NCBI RefSeq assembly: GCF_001625195.1
Contig: NC_054389.1
Span: forward strand, 496,001-560,000
Direction of reading: 5' to 3'
Length of the DNA stretch: 64,000 bases
Source: Drechmeria coniospora
Taxonomy: Eukaryota > Ascomycota > Sordariomycetes > Hypocreales > Ophiocordycipitaceae
Shown here: positions 20,391 to 30,495 of the stretch, in pieces
Layout: the number at the start of each line of letters is the position of its first letter
Position numbering within the stretch: position 1 is the first letter of the stretch
Program-made: the position numbers and the translations under genes
Notes under the pieces: generated by a model
What the model was told of the DNA's origin: nothing
Database searches by the model: none
What the model saw: only the letters and a program-made list of their open reading frames with translations

Positions 20391-21701
20391 TTACATGCCC
20401 ACAAAGGGCTCCCGAAAGCTGAGCAGGTCCCGCTGCCCGTAAAACTCGCCCGCCACGGTGAGGATCATGGTGAGGGTCGCGCGCATGTTGATGCGCAAAC
20501 GCAGCTTCGCCTCCTCCTGGCCGTCCGGCGGCTCCAGCCGGGACAGGAAGGCAGCCTTGGCGGCTTCGAGGGCGTCCTCGCCGTCCGAGAGCTCCATGGC
20601 GACGGATTCGTCGTCGGCGTCGGCGGCCCGTGCATCGCCATCATCGTCCCGGCACTCTCCATCGCCTCTGCTTTCGTCGCCCGTCGTCGTCGTCGTGCGT
20701 GCTCGCTCCACTTCACGGGCCGTGACGTCGTCGGCCGGTCCGGTCCCGCCCTCGACATCGTCCACCTCGCCAGCTTCGTCCAGGTCCTCGGCCTCGCTTT
20801 CGCTCTCGTGCACCCCCAGGTCGACCTCGTCCCTCAAGGCGGCCATCTCGGCGAGGCTGCGTCCCAGAAGCACGGCACGGCGTCCGAGGTCGCGAATCCA
20901 GCCAATCTCCGAGTGGTCCAGCTCCCACGGCTCCGGCAGCCGGGCGAGCAGGCCCCAGACCCACTGGCTCGTCCTCTCCGAAAGCGTGTACCCCTGATGC
21001 AGAAACTTGCCGCCGAGCAGGACGCGGAGGATGCGGATGACCGAGTGCTTCGACATGACGGCCAGCTGCTTCGGGTGCGGGTCCGTGGTCCGCAGCAGGT
21101 TGGACCAGACCCTGTGGGTCGAGGACTTGGGACCGAGGGGAGCGGCCGTGGTCTGGAAGGCACACGACGTGCGCTTCGCCTCGTTGGCCGGCAGCTCCGT
21201 CCGCAGCACGCCTCGGAGTCGACGGTATCGGGCGAGGACATGTTGGCAATAGGCATCCTGGAGCTCGGTGCTCGCGTCCTCGACGGGCGAGTCGGACCGT
21301 GCGATGAAGGCACCATCTTCATACCACCCTCTCTCGTCGATGCCGACGGGGGCTTGCCCATGGAGCTCGGGCGGTAGCTGGGGGCCAATCTGCGTGGCAG
21401 GGGCCGCGAGCAGATGGGGGATGCCAGTGGCCTCGTGTCTGGACGAGTCAGCCGTCCATCGCCAAGACGGAGCCAGAAAAACTTGCCTCACGGAAAGGAG
21501 ATAGGCCATGGCGTCGGCGTCGTCCTCAAAGTCGGACTCTTCCCCGAGGGGGATCGTCGTCATCTCACCGACGTTGGAAAAGACGTACTTTTGACCCCAT
21601 GTCGGATCGACGGCGGCATTCTGGTGCTGGTGGAGGGATGGCGCGCCCGTCTTGGGCCGTTTCGGTGCCTCGCCGTCCTCTTCGTCGTGGTGCCGTTTCA
21701 T
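20391..21701 (-). CDS. Gemin2/Brr1-like SMN-complex protein
   Basis: Likely snRNP assembly factor. The open frame 21701-20391 is continuous (436 aa), but a 48-bp GC-AG intron (21486-21439) is likely: the donor AG/GCAAGT, a GCTGAC branch and TCCAG would convert the odd VFLAPSWRWTADSS insert into SVRHEATGIPHLL, giving 420 aa. The N-terminus carries a nuclear localisation-like KRPK, and residues about 35-75 hold FSNVGEMTTIPLGEESD. The Gemin2-like core contains QWVWGLLARLPEPWELDHSEIG and IRDLGRRAVLLGRSL, which parallels the helical segment of Gemin2 (WxxALLxxLEKPL..IRxLARR). A long acidic insert (about 290-370) is followed by a conserved C-terminal helix with LRINMRATLTMILTVAGEFYG. Family assignment rests on these motifs only. 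Confidence 0.66.
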   Translation of the reverse strand: MKRHHDEEDGEAPKRPKTGAPSLHQHQNAAVDPTWGQKYVFSNVGEMTTIPLGEESDFEDDADAMAYLLSVRQVFLAPSWRWTADSSRHEATGIPHLLAAPATQIGPQLPPELHGQAPVGIDERGWYEDGAFIARSDSPVEDASTELQDAYCQHVLARYRRLRGVLRTELPANEAKRTSCAFQTTAAPLGPKSSTHRVWSNLLRTTDPHPKQLAVMSKHSVIRILRVLLGGKFLHQGYTLSERTSQWVWGLLARLPEPWELDHSEIGWIRDLGRRAVLLGRSLAEMAALRDEVDLGVHESESEAEDLDEAGEVDDVEGGTGPADDVTAREVERARTTTTTGDESRGDGECRDDDGDARAADADDESVAMELSDGEDALEAAKAAFLSRLEPPDGQEEAKLRLRINMRATLTMILTVAGEFYGQRDLLSFREPFVGM

Positions 21702-22060
21702 GACAATCTGACGAGAGTTGGGAGTGATAAACGGAGATGCAACGTGAGTGACGGCGGCCGAGAGAATAAAAGGTGAGGTTCAGGAAATCAAGATTCCAGG
21801 ACCTTTGCTACCATCTCACGGGCCGCCCCCACCCGATGCTCTATCGTGCCCAGGTACCAGTACATCTAAAAAGGCGGCGCGGCAGGTGCATGCAGAGGTA
21901 CCGCTACGGAGGATGTGATATGCACCTAGACGCGGTAGATTAGATGAGCACCTCTCGACTTTGGTGCGGCAGCCTTGCCACTCCCATCCACGACAGAGTC
22001 ACCGTGGACGACTCGATTCCTTCCAGAATTGCCCACCAGCTCGCTCATGTCTTGCTGACA
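21702..22060. promoter_or_regulatory. Divergent promoter region, Gemin2-like/GatA
   Basis: 359 bp between the two start codons. No clear motif was recognised. An in-frame ATG for GatA at 21944 lies in this interval and could be the true start. Confidence 0.4.
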
Positions 22061-23597
22061 ATGAGGGCGGCATGCGTTTGCCGTATGCCTGTACGGGGGA
22101 ACCGGCCTAGCCAATGGCGGAGAGTCGATGGCTTCAACCATTTCGTCGGCGGTAAGGGCTCCTCGAACGACACGTGCTTTCGGACGATGTGCTTTCGAAC
22201 GACGACGTGCTTTCAAACGAAGCTGATCCACGCCCTTAGGCAAAATCGACAATGTCCCAGGAAACGGTTTCAAACTCGCCGTCAAAGATAACATTGCCAC
22301 GGCCAAGCTCCCGACGCAATGCGCCTCCCGGATCCTGCTCGACCATCAGTCGCCCTACGAGGCCACCATCGTCGGCCAGCTACGAGCCCGCGGCGGCCGC
22401 GTCGTCGGCAAGACCAACATGGACGAGTTCGGCATGGGCTCGCACTCGACGAATTCGATGCACGGGCCCGTCGTGAACCAGCTGTCGCGGGACGGCGAGC
22501 CCCTCTCGGCCGGCGGTAGCTCGGGCGGGAGCGCCGTCGCCGTCATGCTCGGCGACGCCGACGTGGCCCTGGGCACCGACACGGGCGGTTCGGTGCGGCT
22601 TCCGGCGTCGTACACGGGCGCCGTCGGATATCGTCCCAGCTACGGCATGCTGTCCCGTTACGGCGTGGTCCCGTACGCCAACTCGCTCGATACCGTCGGC
22701 TTGATGGCGAGGAACGTGAGGCCCTTGCTCGACCTCTTCGATACCGGCCTCGACCGGCAGCACGACGCCAAGGATCCGACGTCCCTGTCCGAGGCGACCC
22801 GTCGGCGGTGCTCGAGCCTTCGATCCGGCCTGGCGCGCAACTCGGACCTCACCGTCGGCGTTCCCTCGGAGTACAACATTGCGGAGCTGGATCCCGTCGT
22901 GCGCCGAGCCTGGATCGCCGCCGCCGAGCGGCTGGCCTCGTCGGGTGTCAGCGTCGTGCCCGTGTCCCTGCCGTCCACCAAGGAGGCCCTCTGCGCCTAC
23001 TACGTGCTCGCGGCGGCCGAGGCGTCGTCGAACCTCGCCAAGTACGACGGCGTCCGCTACGGCGTCCGGCGGGGAGACGGCGGCGACACCCTATACGCCG
23101 ACACGCGCGGCGAGGGCTTCGGCGACGAGGTCAAGCGCCGCATCCTGCTGGGCACCTACAGCCTCAGCTCGGCGGCCATGGACAACTACTTTCTGCAGGC
23201 GCAAAGGGTGCGTCGGCTGATCCGCCGCGACTTTGACCGCGTCTTCCGGCTCGCCAACCCGCTGTGCGAGCCGGTCCAGTTTGACCTGAGCGATCTCGCG
23301 GCCGACACGGCGCTCGAGGACAAGCGCGGGCCGGCGCAGGTGGACTTTTTGCTCTCGCCGACGACGCCCTCGTGCGCACCGACGCTGAGCGACGTCGCGG
23401 CGCGGGGCAGCCTCGACGCCTACACGAGCGACGTCTTTACCGTGCCCGCGAGCCTCGCCGGGTTGCCGGCGGTGAGCGTGCCGGTGCCGACGGAGGGGCG
23501 GCTGCCGGTCGGCATGCAGCTGACGGCACAATTCTGGGACGACAGGCGGGTGCTCGAGATGGCGGAACGGTTGATGACGACGACTGCGAATCAATGA
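22061..23597 (+). CDS. GatA: Mitochondrial glutamyl-tRNA(Gln) amidotransferase subunit A
   Basis: Amidase subunit of the mitochondrial GatFAB-type complex that converts Glu-tRNA(Gln) to Gln-tRNA(Gln). Model: exons 22061-22151 and 22240-23597 (482 aa). The 88-bp intron (GTAAGG..CTTAG) joins VDGFNHFVGG to KIDNVPGNGFKLAVKDNIAT. The amidase triad is present: Lys in LAVKDN, the cis-Ser in DTGGSVRLPAS and the nucleophile Ser in the Gly/Ser-rich SAGGSSGGSAVAV. TNMDEFGMGSHSTNS is typical for GatA. The basic N-terminus fits a mitochondrial presequence. The start is uncertain: ATG 21944, in the same frame, would add 39 residues. The last 31 codons are repeated twice after the stop (see 23505-23940). 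Confidence 0.88.
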
Positions 23598-23940
23598 CGC
23601 AATTGTATCACGGGCGGCAGCCGGTCGGCATGCCGCTGGCAGGGCAATTCTGGGACGACGGGCGGGTGCTCGAGATGGCGGGCGGGTGCTCGAGAGGCGG
23701 GCGGGTGCTCGAGAGGCGGGCGGGTGCTCGAGAGGCGGGCGGGTGCTCGAGAGGCGGGCGGGTGCTCGAGATGGCGGAACGGTTGGTGACGACCACTGTG
23801 AATCAACAACGCAATTGTATCATGGGCGGCGGCCGGTCGGCATGCCGCTGGCAGGGCAATTCTGGGACGACGTGCGGGTGCTCGAGATGGCGGAACGGTT
23901 GATGAAGACGACAAAGGTGATTCCATAACGCATTTGTATC
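23505..23940. repeat. Triplicated 3' end of GatA with internal 19-bp expansion
   Basis: Three direct copies begin at CCGGTCGGCATGC: 23505 (inside GatA, encoding PVGMQLTAQFWDDRRVLEMAERL to the stop), 23621 and 23833. The spacing is 116 bp and then 212 bp. The extra 96 bp in copy 2 is a local expansion of a 19-bp unit (GGGTGCTCGAGAGGCGGGC) so that the GGGTGCTCGAGA core occurs six times at about 23651-23772. Copies 2 and 3 keep the AATTCTGGGACGAC block and the region downstream of the original stop, so the duplication unit spans coding end plus 3' flank. Confidence 0.93.
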
Positions 23941-24351
23941 ATTCAGCGGCGGTGTCTACGCTTGTGCTGGGCGTGCAAGCTATGCATATACTTTGATGCT
24001 ATTTGATGTGCCGTGTCGTGATGAACAGAGCTGTGCTGTGCCGTGATGGGCAAGGGCTTACTATGCCGTGATGAGCAGAGCCTTGCTATACCGTGATGAG
24101 CAGAGCCTTGCTATACCGTGATGAGCAGAGCCTTGCTATACCGTGATGAGCAGGGCCTTGCCATACCGTGATGAGCAGAGCCTTGCCATACGTTGATGAA
24201 CGGAGCCTTGCCATACGTTGATGAGTGGAGCCTTGCTATACCGTGATGAGGGCAGTCATGCCATTCCGCAACGCAACGTGTCGTGCTCCCGATGCCATGC
24301 CATTGCTTGAAGATGCTTTCTTGGTCGTCTGGCTCGGGTCGTCAAGGTGCT
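23598..24351. other. Intergenic between GatA and PRP38, repeats only
   Basis: Holds the extra GatA tail copies and the 25-bp array at 24005-24260. The two genes are convergent, so both 3' UTRs may extend into repeats. Confidence 0.7.
24005..24260. repeat. 25-bp minisatellite
   Basis: About nine copies of ATACCGTGATGAGCAG plus AGCCTTGCT, with increasing divergence toward both ends. It ends about 90 bp before the PRP38 stop codon. Confidence 0.93.
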
Positions 24352-25134
24352 TCAAGGTGGTCGTGATGAGCTTCGCGACCGAGACCGACTCGACGTCTCC
24401 CCATCGCTCCGATTCGCCTCCCCCTGCTCCTCGCCATTCTCCTCATCCTCGTCTTTGTCTCGCTCGCCACTGTCGCCCTCGCCCTTGTCGTCTTCGCCCC
24501 CGTCGTCGTCCTCTTCCAGCAGCGCCTCCAAATCTCCGAGGGCGCTGACGCGCGGCTCCAGCACCTCGAGGTCCTCGAGCGTCTCACGCTTCGGCATCTT
24601 CCACAGACTCGTCGCGCAGACTCGGTCGCTGGTCAGCAGCTCGTCGACAAACTCGTCAACAAAGGTGAGCCGCGTGCCGGCGCGTCCGCGGCGACGGAGC
24701 TTGCGGCGATCGTCGAGGTAGGGCTCGAGCGTCTCGTAGACGTCCTTGGCCTGGCGGGTGAGGCGGACGTAGAAGCAGGCGAGGGCGCGGAGATACTTGA
24801 AGGCGTCACCACCAAATGTCAGGTACTCGCCGAGGACGGCGTCGCTCGGGCCGAGCTCGAGGAGCTTGAAGGCGAGGCAGAGGAAGGGGCTCGGCTTCTG
24901 CGAGGCGCCGAGGGTGCCGCCGATAAAGGAGACGTGCTCGACGACGCGGTCCACGATGTCGGCCTCGTTGAGGGCGAAGCACTGCTCCTTGTAAAAGTAC
25001 GAGTCGACGATGCGATCCATGACGGCCTTTTCCATGATGGTGGCCGGGTTGAGGCCGTTGGGCGCGAGGGCGGCCGAGGAGCCACGCTCATCGAGGAAGC
25101 GGCGGGCGTCGGCCCGAACGACGTCTGGCTTCAT
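24352..25134 (-). CDS. PRP38: Pre-mRNA-splicing factor PRP38
   Basis: Component of the U4/U6.U5 tri-snRNP needed for spliceosome activation. 260 aa. The PRP38 domain fills residues about 5-190, with ADARRFLDERGSSAALAPN, GLNPATIMEKAVMDRIVDSY, YKEQCFALNEADIVDRVVEH and YLRALACFYVRLTRQAKDVY; VCATSLWKMPKRETLEDLE closes the core. The C-terminus is acidic and then Ser/Arg-rich, as in other PRP38 proteins. I chose the ATG at 25134 because conserved sequence starts a few residues later; the open frame continues 62 codons upstream without similarity. Divergent from the small membrane protein gene, with 272 bp between the starts. Confidence 0.92.
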   Translation of the reverse strand: MKPDVVRADARRFLDERGSSAALAPNGLNPATIMEKAVMDRIVDSYFYKEQCFALNEADIVDRVVEHVSFIGGTLGASQKPSPFLCLAFKLLELGPSDAVLGEYLTFGGDAFKYLRALACFYVRLTRQAKDVYETLEPYLDDRRKLRRRGRAGTRLTFVDEFVDELLTSDRVCATSLWKMPKRETLEDLEVLEPRVSALGDLEALLEEDDDGGEDDKGEGDSGERDKDEDEENGEEQGEANRSDGETSSRSRSRSSSRPP

Positions 25135-25406
25135 GGTGTCGAGGAGGCCGAGGCGGATGCGGATGTTTGAGATTGGACGCAGCGTATCTGGGTAAGCCGT
25201 ATTCTTTGGCAAATGGCTCACCGTCGTACTGTAAGTATTGTTAGTACAGTGGAAAGCTGGTGGGGTCGCCGGGGAGAGCTGAGTGCATGGGGCGAGGCGA
25301 TAAGATTGTTGCCGTGCCAACGACCATCAGCAGATGAGATCATCGGTGGCGATGCTGATCCGACGACGACGCAGACGACCACACCACGTCGACGACGACC
25401 CTCTTC

Positions 25407-26060
25407 ATGCTCCGCGTCCAAGTCAAGATGCGCATGCGAAAAGTCGTCCTGACCTCGTCCGAGGTGTCGGTCCTGCTGTCCATCACAACCAGTGGGTGTC
25501 CCCTCGCCGTCCTTTTGTCGCTTTCCTTTGCCTCGGCTGCCTCTCACGGCGTCTTGCTCACCTGCGCAGTTGTTCTCTGCACGCTCGCCCTCTTCCTCAG
25601 CGGCTACGCCCTCCAGCAGCGCACCCTCCGCCACCTGCGGGCGGCCATCCGGCCTCGCGAATCGCTGCCCTCGCCGGAAGCCGACGTGGCCGACCGGTTC
25701 CGGAGAGACACGACGGAGCTCGCCGACGGCACCGTCGTGGTCATCGGCTCGGCCGCACAAGCCGCAGAGGCAAACCCGACGGCCCGGCGGAAGACGGAGG
25801 AGGCCGCGGGCGACGTCGAGAAGAAGGGCACCGACGGGGCGTCCGAGGAGCAGCTCGCCGTCATCGCCCAGCTTCAGGCGCAGGTGGCGGCCAAGTCATG
25901 GGGCGTGCCACATCCGGACCCGCTCAGCAAGAGCAAGATTCCCATCACGGCGGCCGAGCGACGACGGTTGATCAAGGAAGAGATTCGACGGGCATCGCAG
26001 GCGGACGAATCAGCCTACCGGCCGCGGAGGCGGTGGTACTGGGACTGCGGAAAGGCGTAG
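25407..26060 (+). CDS. Conserved hypothetical small membrane protein
   Basis: 217 aa, single exon. Residues about 20-70 are hydrophobic and can form two membrane segments (SVLLSITTSGCPLAVLLSL, and GVLLTCAVVLCTLALFLSGY). The soluble C-terminal part ends with KSKIPITAAERRRLIKEEIRR and YRPRRRWYW, which I recall as a conserved motif of uncharacterised fungal proteins. No catalytic residues are recognisable. Either of the Met codons at residues 1, 8 or 10 could start translation. Confidence 0.6.
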   Translation: MLRVQVKMRMRKVVLTSSEVSVLLSITTSGCPLAVLLSLSFASAASHGVLLTCAVVLCTLALFLSGYALQQRTLRHLRAAIRPRESLPSPEADVADRFRRDTTELADGTVVVIGSAAQAAEANPTARRKTEEAAGDVEKKGTDGASEEQLAVIAQLQAQVAAKSWGVPHPDPLSKSKIPITAAERRRLIKEEIRRASQADESAYRPRRRWYWDCGKA

Positions 26061-26639
26061 AGGAGGCAGGCGACGGAGGAGAGCAAGCGATCAAGGGATG
26101 CAGCGTGCGACGGCATTGAATCATTTCACGTGCCAACGAATGAGTATACGGAACGAGACGGCCTGGTAATTGGGAGGAAGTTGGATCGAGGCATGAGGGA
26201 AGAATTTTTCGAGGCATACGCAATGACATGGACAGAGTGGAAGGTGCATTTTGCAGCTACGCAGAGGGCATGCATGTAGAGGGTATCATGCAATTACCAA
26301 GTACTAGGTACTCACGGTTAGTACATGTGCGCTGTGGGCAAGGCTCGCAGCAACTCGGCGTGAAGCCAACCGTATGAATTACTGATACGGAGCACTGTAC
26401 ACCTACGGCACACCCAAGTACACTCACCAGGTGCTCATGTACGGAGTACAAGTGCAGAGCTTGGGGGGTAGGTGGTCACAGGTCACTCCAGATGGAGGTA
26501 CTTGCAGATGGCTCGACGCTACCGAGCACGACAAGTACCTGTATGGATAAATGCTAGCGCAAGTACTTGGAGACTCGGAGAAAGTGCTTTCCGACTGCTT
26601 CCCGTCAGGTACCAGGTACTAGCGCATGGACTTTGCACC

Positions 26640-26990
26640 GTGTTCACCTAAATACTGCACAGTATTTAGGTGCACGTACAGTACAAACATTATTACAGTG
26701 CAAGTGATTACTGTAGTTGTCCTCGGTACTGCACAGTAGTACTGTAGTACGCAGAACAGACAGTACTAGGTACCTACTGTAGGTAGCAGAACAGACAGTA
26801 CCTACTGTAGGTAGCAGCAATAACTTCTAGGTAGGTATCCGTACCTACCTAGGTAATAGTAGTTGTACTTATTTGCAGTACTCCGTACTCCGTACTGTAC
26901 ACCTTACGTACTAGGTACTGTACTTCTACTCCGTGCTTAATACAGCATGGACAGAGAGCTGGCAAGGTGGTACAAGCTAGTACATGTACA
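26640..26990. repeat. GTAC-rich low-complexity tract
   Basis: Palindromic words built around GTAC, CCTAGG and TACTGTA alternate (for example CAGTACTAGGTACCTACTGT at about 26760). Similar tracts recur at 29760-29960, 30310-30680, 31130-31400, 32700-32880, 35170-35440, 44100-44360, 46735-47730 and 51840-52150. Confidence 0.8.
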
Positions 26991-27704
26991 GAGTACAGAG
27001 CGCGGTAGGAGAACTTGTACCTGCTTGTACCGGGGCCAGCGACGCCGCAAACGGCAATCCGGACAGAGGAGACGCTCTCCACGGCCATTCTGAAACATCA
27101 GCGACCACACCGCCATCCTCGACGGATGCCGTCCCGCCGTTCGAGGAGTCGTCCGAATTCATCACGATGCGTCTCCGCCTTGAGCCTCGGCCGGCCTCGG
27201 CCTGTGCCTGAACCTCTGCCCATGGCCCAGAACAGCCAGGGTCCATCGGCGGCCCTTGTCGTGCGTCGTCGCGCGCGTCATTCCAAGTTGGCGGCGCAAT
27301 TAAACATGGCGTCCAGGTCACGTGCGTCTCATGCCGAGACACGGTGATGGGGGCGTGCCTGGGCCGGGGGGCTGACGGGCATGCCGTCCCTGCAGGGGCA
27401 CGCAAGCGTTTGCATACGGCGGAGAGCGAGGTGGGAAGAGAGTGCGGCGAGGCAATTCCAGACGGGTACGGCGAAACGCATGCATGCATCGTCCGAGGAA
27501 CTGCTGCGAGTGCGACGGCGCATCACGCGGAGGGTGCATTCTTTCACGGTGGAGACTGCAGGGTCGCACCGGGACCACCGAGGACTGATGAAGCCAAGAG
27601 CCGGATGCGCTCCATGGCAGCGGCCGAGCAGAAAAGGAAGATGGAATTGAATGCGACGACTTTGCGGGTGTCGCCGGTGGTCGGTACGAGTAATAATAAT
27701 ACGG

Positions 27705-28080
27705 AGTGCTGTACGGAGTGCTGTGCAGAGTGCTGAACGGAGTGCTTTACGGAGTGCTTTACGGAGCGCTGTAAGGAGTGCTGTACAGAGTGCTGTACAG
27801 AGTGCTGTACCGAGAGCTGTATGGAGTGTGGTATGGAGTGCTGTACGGTGTGCACCACGGAGTGCTGTACGGAGTGCTGTACGGAGTGCTTTACGGAGTG
27901 CGTTACGGAGTGCTTTACAGAGTGATTTACAGAGTGCATTACGGAGTGCTTTACAGAGTGCTTTACAGAGTGCTTTACAGAGTGCTTTACAGAGTGCTTT
28001 ACAGAGTGCTGTACCGAGTGCTGTATGGAGTGCTGTACCGAGTGCTCTACGGAGTGCTCTACGGAGTGCTCTACGGAGTA
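27705..28080. repeat. 12-bp minisatellite (GGAGTGCTGTAC)
   Basis: About 31 copies of a 12-bp unit, consensus GGAGTGCT(G/T)TAC, with A/G variation at one position. Unit length keeps all three plus-strand phases periodic; two plus frames and one minus frame stay open across the array, giving four-residue repeats such as YGVL or EHSV. No promoter or conserved flank supports a gene. Confidence 0.95.
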
Positions 28081-28439
28081 CCTGTACTCATGGATGGTCC
28101 CGTACTCATGGATGGTCACGCTGCACGCACGAGCACTGTACTGGGACGTGCTGTATTATATGTACACGACAGGTAGTAGTACTGCTTGTAGTTGTGCTCA
28201 TTACTCGCAGTTGTACAGTAACTAGTTGTACTTGCCCAAGCCCATCGGTTGCTCGGGTGGCCAGAAATGAAAAACAAAAAAGGCACTTCCCAGCAAGAGC
28301 AGTGCACGGCTCGGAAAATCAATGTGGTATATCCTAAACGCTAGCATAAACTCCGAGAGGCCGTAAGGTGATGATGGTGGTGAGTAAAGGGAGGTTGCCG
28401 TCGGCCGCCACGGTTGGGAGAGGGGAGAGCATGGAGGCG

Positions 28440-28800
28440 AGGTGGCGGATGAGGTGGCGGGTGCCGACGCGGCGGGCAGGCTAGGTATGGACGCTCCCGG
28501 CTTCACTGCCGTCCTCGCTCTCGCCGCTCATCACGTCGTCCGAGCTGCTGAGCGACTTGTTCATCGGCGGCCGCTGACGGTGCGGCGTGGCGGCAGTGGT
28601 GCGAGGACGCGGCGTGGTGCGAGGGCAGTGCGAGGACACGTCGGCGTGGCGATGGAACGAGCCCGAGGGTCGAGCGACGGCCTCGTCAGGTGACTGGCTG
28701 GACGAGTCGAGACGGCGACAGGCAGGCTAGGCTCGGCCGTGTCAGGTGACCGACTGGACGAGTCGAGACGGCGGCGGGGGGCAGGCTAGGCCAGCTCGCC
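28440..28800. repeat. Tandem blocks containing a decayed copy of the adjacent gene's 3' end
   Basis: 28493-28590 matches the 3' end of the gene at 28804-29442 (shared GCTCCCGGCTTC, GCCGTCCTCGCTCTCGCCGC and CATCGGCGGCCGC) but lacks about 60 bp between two CATGTCGTCG words of the original. Two further direct repeats, around GGACGAGTCGAGACGGCG at about 28702 and 28757, and three GGCAGGCTAGG boxes (about 28475, 28725, 28784) lie between the copies. Confidence 0.75.
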
Positions 28801-28803
28801 AGA

Positions 28804-29442
28804 TTATATGCTCCCGGCTTCGCTGCCGTCCTCGCTCTCGCCGCTGCTCATGTCGTCGGGGTTGAAGATGACGCCTCGCCTCTTCCAGCCGGAGCGCTTC
28901 ATCATGTCGTCGAGGCTGCTCAGCGACTTCATCGGCGGCCGCTTCGTCGTCGCCGTGAGGCGCTTGTAGCTGAAGTTGGGCATCGACTGGTGGCCCTGCG
29001 GCCGCACGCGAAAGGCTTCGCCCTCGTCGAGCTCGACGTCGTCGTCGGGCGTGTCCGGGATGTCGACCGAGTTGATGGTCGAGTCGGACCAGCGGGACGT
29101 CGGCGGAGGTTGGGCGTTGCAGTCGTGCTCCTCGTCCGGCTCCGGCACCGTCTGCTCGTGCGTCGAGGCCGAGACGCGGCGCTCGTGGTCGAAAAAGGCC
29201 GCCTCGGCGTCGTACGGGGCGTCGACGCGGAGGCTCAGGAGAGGCCGGTCCTTGAGACGGGGCGGCGGCTGGAAGGGGGGGTGCAGGGCGAGGGGTGCGA
29301 AGCCGCCGGTGGAGGGCGTCACGGGCGGGCAGTCAAAGGTCGACGAGAGGGAGCTGCCCGAGGAGAGGGAGCAGCCGGAGAGGGAGACCTTGCGGATGTG
29401 CAGGTCGCGGGGTTTCGCCTTGTGGCGGCCGAGGATGGGCAT
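28804..29442 (-). CDS. Hypothetical protein, Ser/Pro-rich
   Basis: 212 aa, single exon from ATG 29442 (MPILGRHKAKPRDLHIRKVS). Mostly low complexity: Ser-rich after residue 18, Pro-rich at about 45-70, acidic at 130-145 (PDTPDDDVELDEGEAF), then a more ordered SMPNFSYKRL and KSLSSLDDMMKRSGWKRRGV before an acidic end. No domain recognised; the conserved-looking C-terminal motif makes a real gene likely. The frame is open 67 codons further upstream through a His/Ser/Pro-rich stretch that I consider 5' UTR. Confidence 0.5.
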   Translation of the reverse strand: MPILGRHKAKPRDLHIRKVSLSGCSLSSGSSLSSTFDCPPVTPSTGGFAPLALHPPFQPPPRLKDRPLLSLRVDAPYDAEAAFFDHERRVSASTHEQTVPEPDEEHDCNAQPPPTSRWSDSTINSVDIPDTPDDDVELDEGEAFRVRPQGHQSMPNFSYKRLTATTKRPPMKSLSSLDDMMKRSGWKRRGVIFNPDDMSSGESEDGSEAGSI

Positions 29443-30344
29443 CGTCGAGGGCCGCGGGTGGGATGATGCTGTTGGGTGGGATGATGGGCGTTGGGTGGGA
29501 TGGCGAGAGCTGTCGTGGAGAGAGGGGTCGTGGAGAGGGTGGTGGTGGGTGGTGGTGGAGAGAGGGAGCTGCCGAGGAGATGGAAATCTCGAGGGCTCGA
29601 GGGAGATGAAATGGAGGACGAGGACGAGGTCGAATGCTGGCAACGGGCCGGTGGTGGAATGGAATGGTCGTGGGCTGGCGGCGGAGGAAGAGACGAAGGC
29701 GGCGGTGGTGATGTTATATCCGTCGACTGTCCGGATACAGGTAGGTTCAGCAGGTCGATGCGTACACCGACTTGCGTAAGTGGTACTTTGGTGTGTTGCA
29801 GTACGTACCTACCTAGGAGGTACCTAGTACCTACGACAGGGGTGGTGGTGCTGGGGGGTGACGGCACCTACGGAGCACCTGCTACGCAAGGGTACGTACC
29901 TAGTACTTACAGTACTTACAGCGAGCACCAACTTACTGTACAGTGAACGTACATGTACTGTACAGGCCGTTCATGGCGCTGGAGGGGGGGTGGATGGCAC
30001 CCGAGGTCTCCCGGATCGGCGTGGTAGCAGTGGCGGGGGGGCCTCGAGCCACATCGCGTCGAGCAGCCTGTCGCTCAGGCTGGCGGCTGACGGGTGAAAC
30101 AGGCGTGCGTCCGCCAGGGGATTTTGCATTCGTACAGTACGGCGAGCCACAACGGCGCACTGGCCGGATGGTCGGGTCCGGCTCGACGGGAAGCGCGGCG
30201 GCCAAGGTGACATCAGCGAATGCGGTGGCGGCGACCGATGTTACTTGCGAGCGCGTACGAGTCTCCGTCCGTACTCGTATGTTGCGTCCAAGGCGTCGCT
30301 GCTAATAATACCAGGTGGTGCCGTTGCAACACACGTCATGCTGC

Positions 30345-30495
30345 ACTGTGCTGTACTGTACTGTGCTGTACTGTACTGTACTTACTGTACTTACTGTACT
30401 GTACTGTACTTACTTACTGTACTGTACTGTACTTACTTACTGTACTGTACTGTACTTACTTACTGTACTGTACTTACTTACTTACTGTACTTGTA
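30345..30495. repeat. CTGTACTTA microsatellite
   Basis: Alternating CTGTA and CTTA units, about 150 bp, with no fixed longer period. Confidence 0.9.

Larger units (their letters stand above)
26061..28803. other. Intergenic, GTAC-rich and repetitive
   Basis: 2.7 kb without a supported gene. 26280-26990 is dense in GTAC words such as GTACCTACCTAGGTA and CTGTACAGTAC. 26990-27700 is more GC-rich and has overlapping frames on both strands, none recognisable. Then come the 12-bp array (27705-28080) and the duplicated gene-tail block (28440-28800). Confidence 0.5.
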
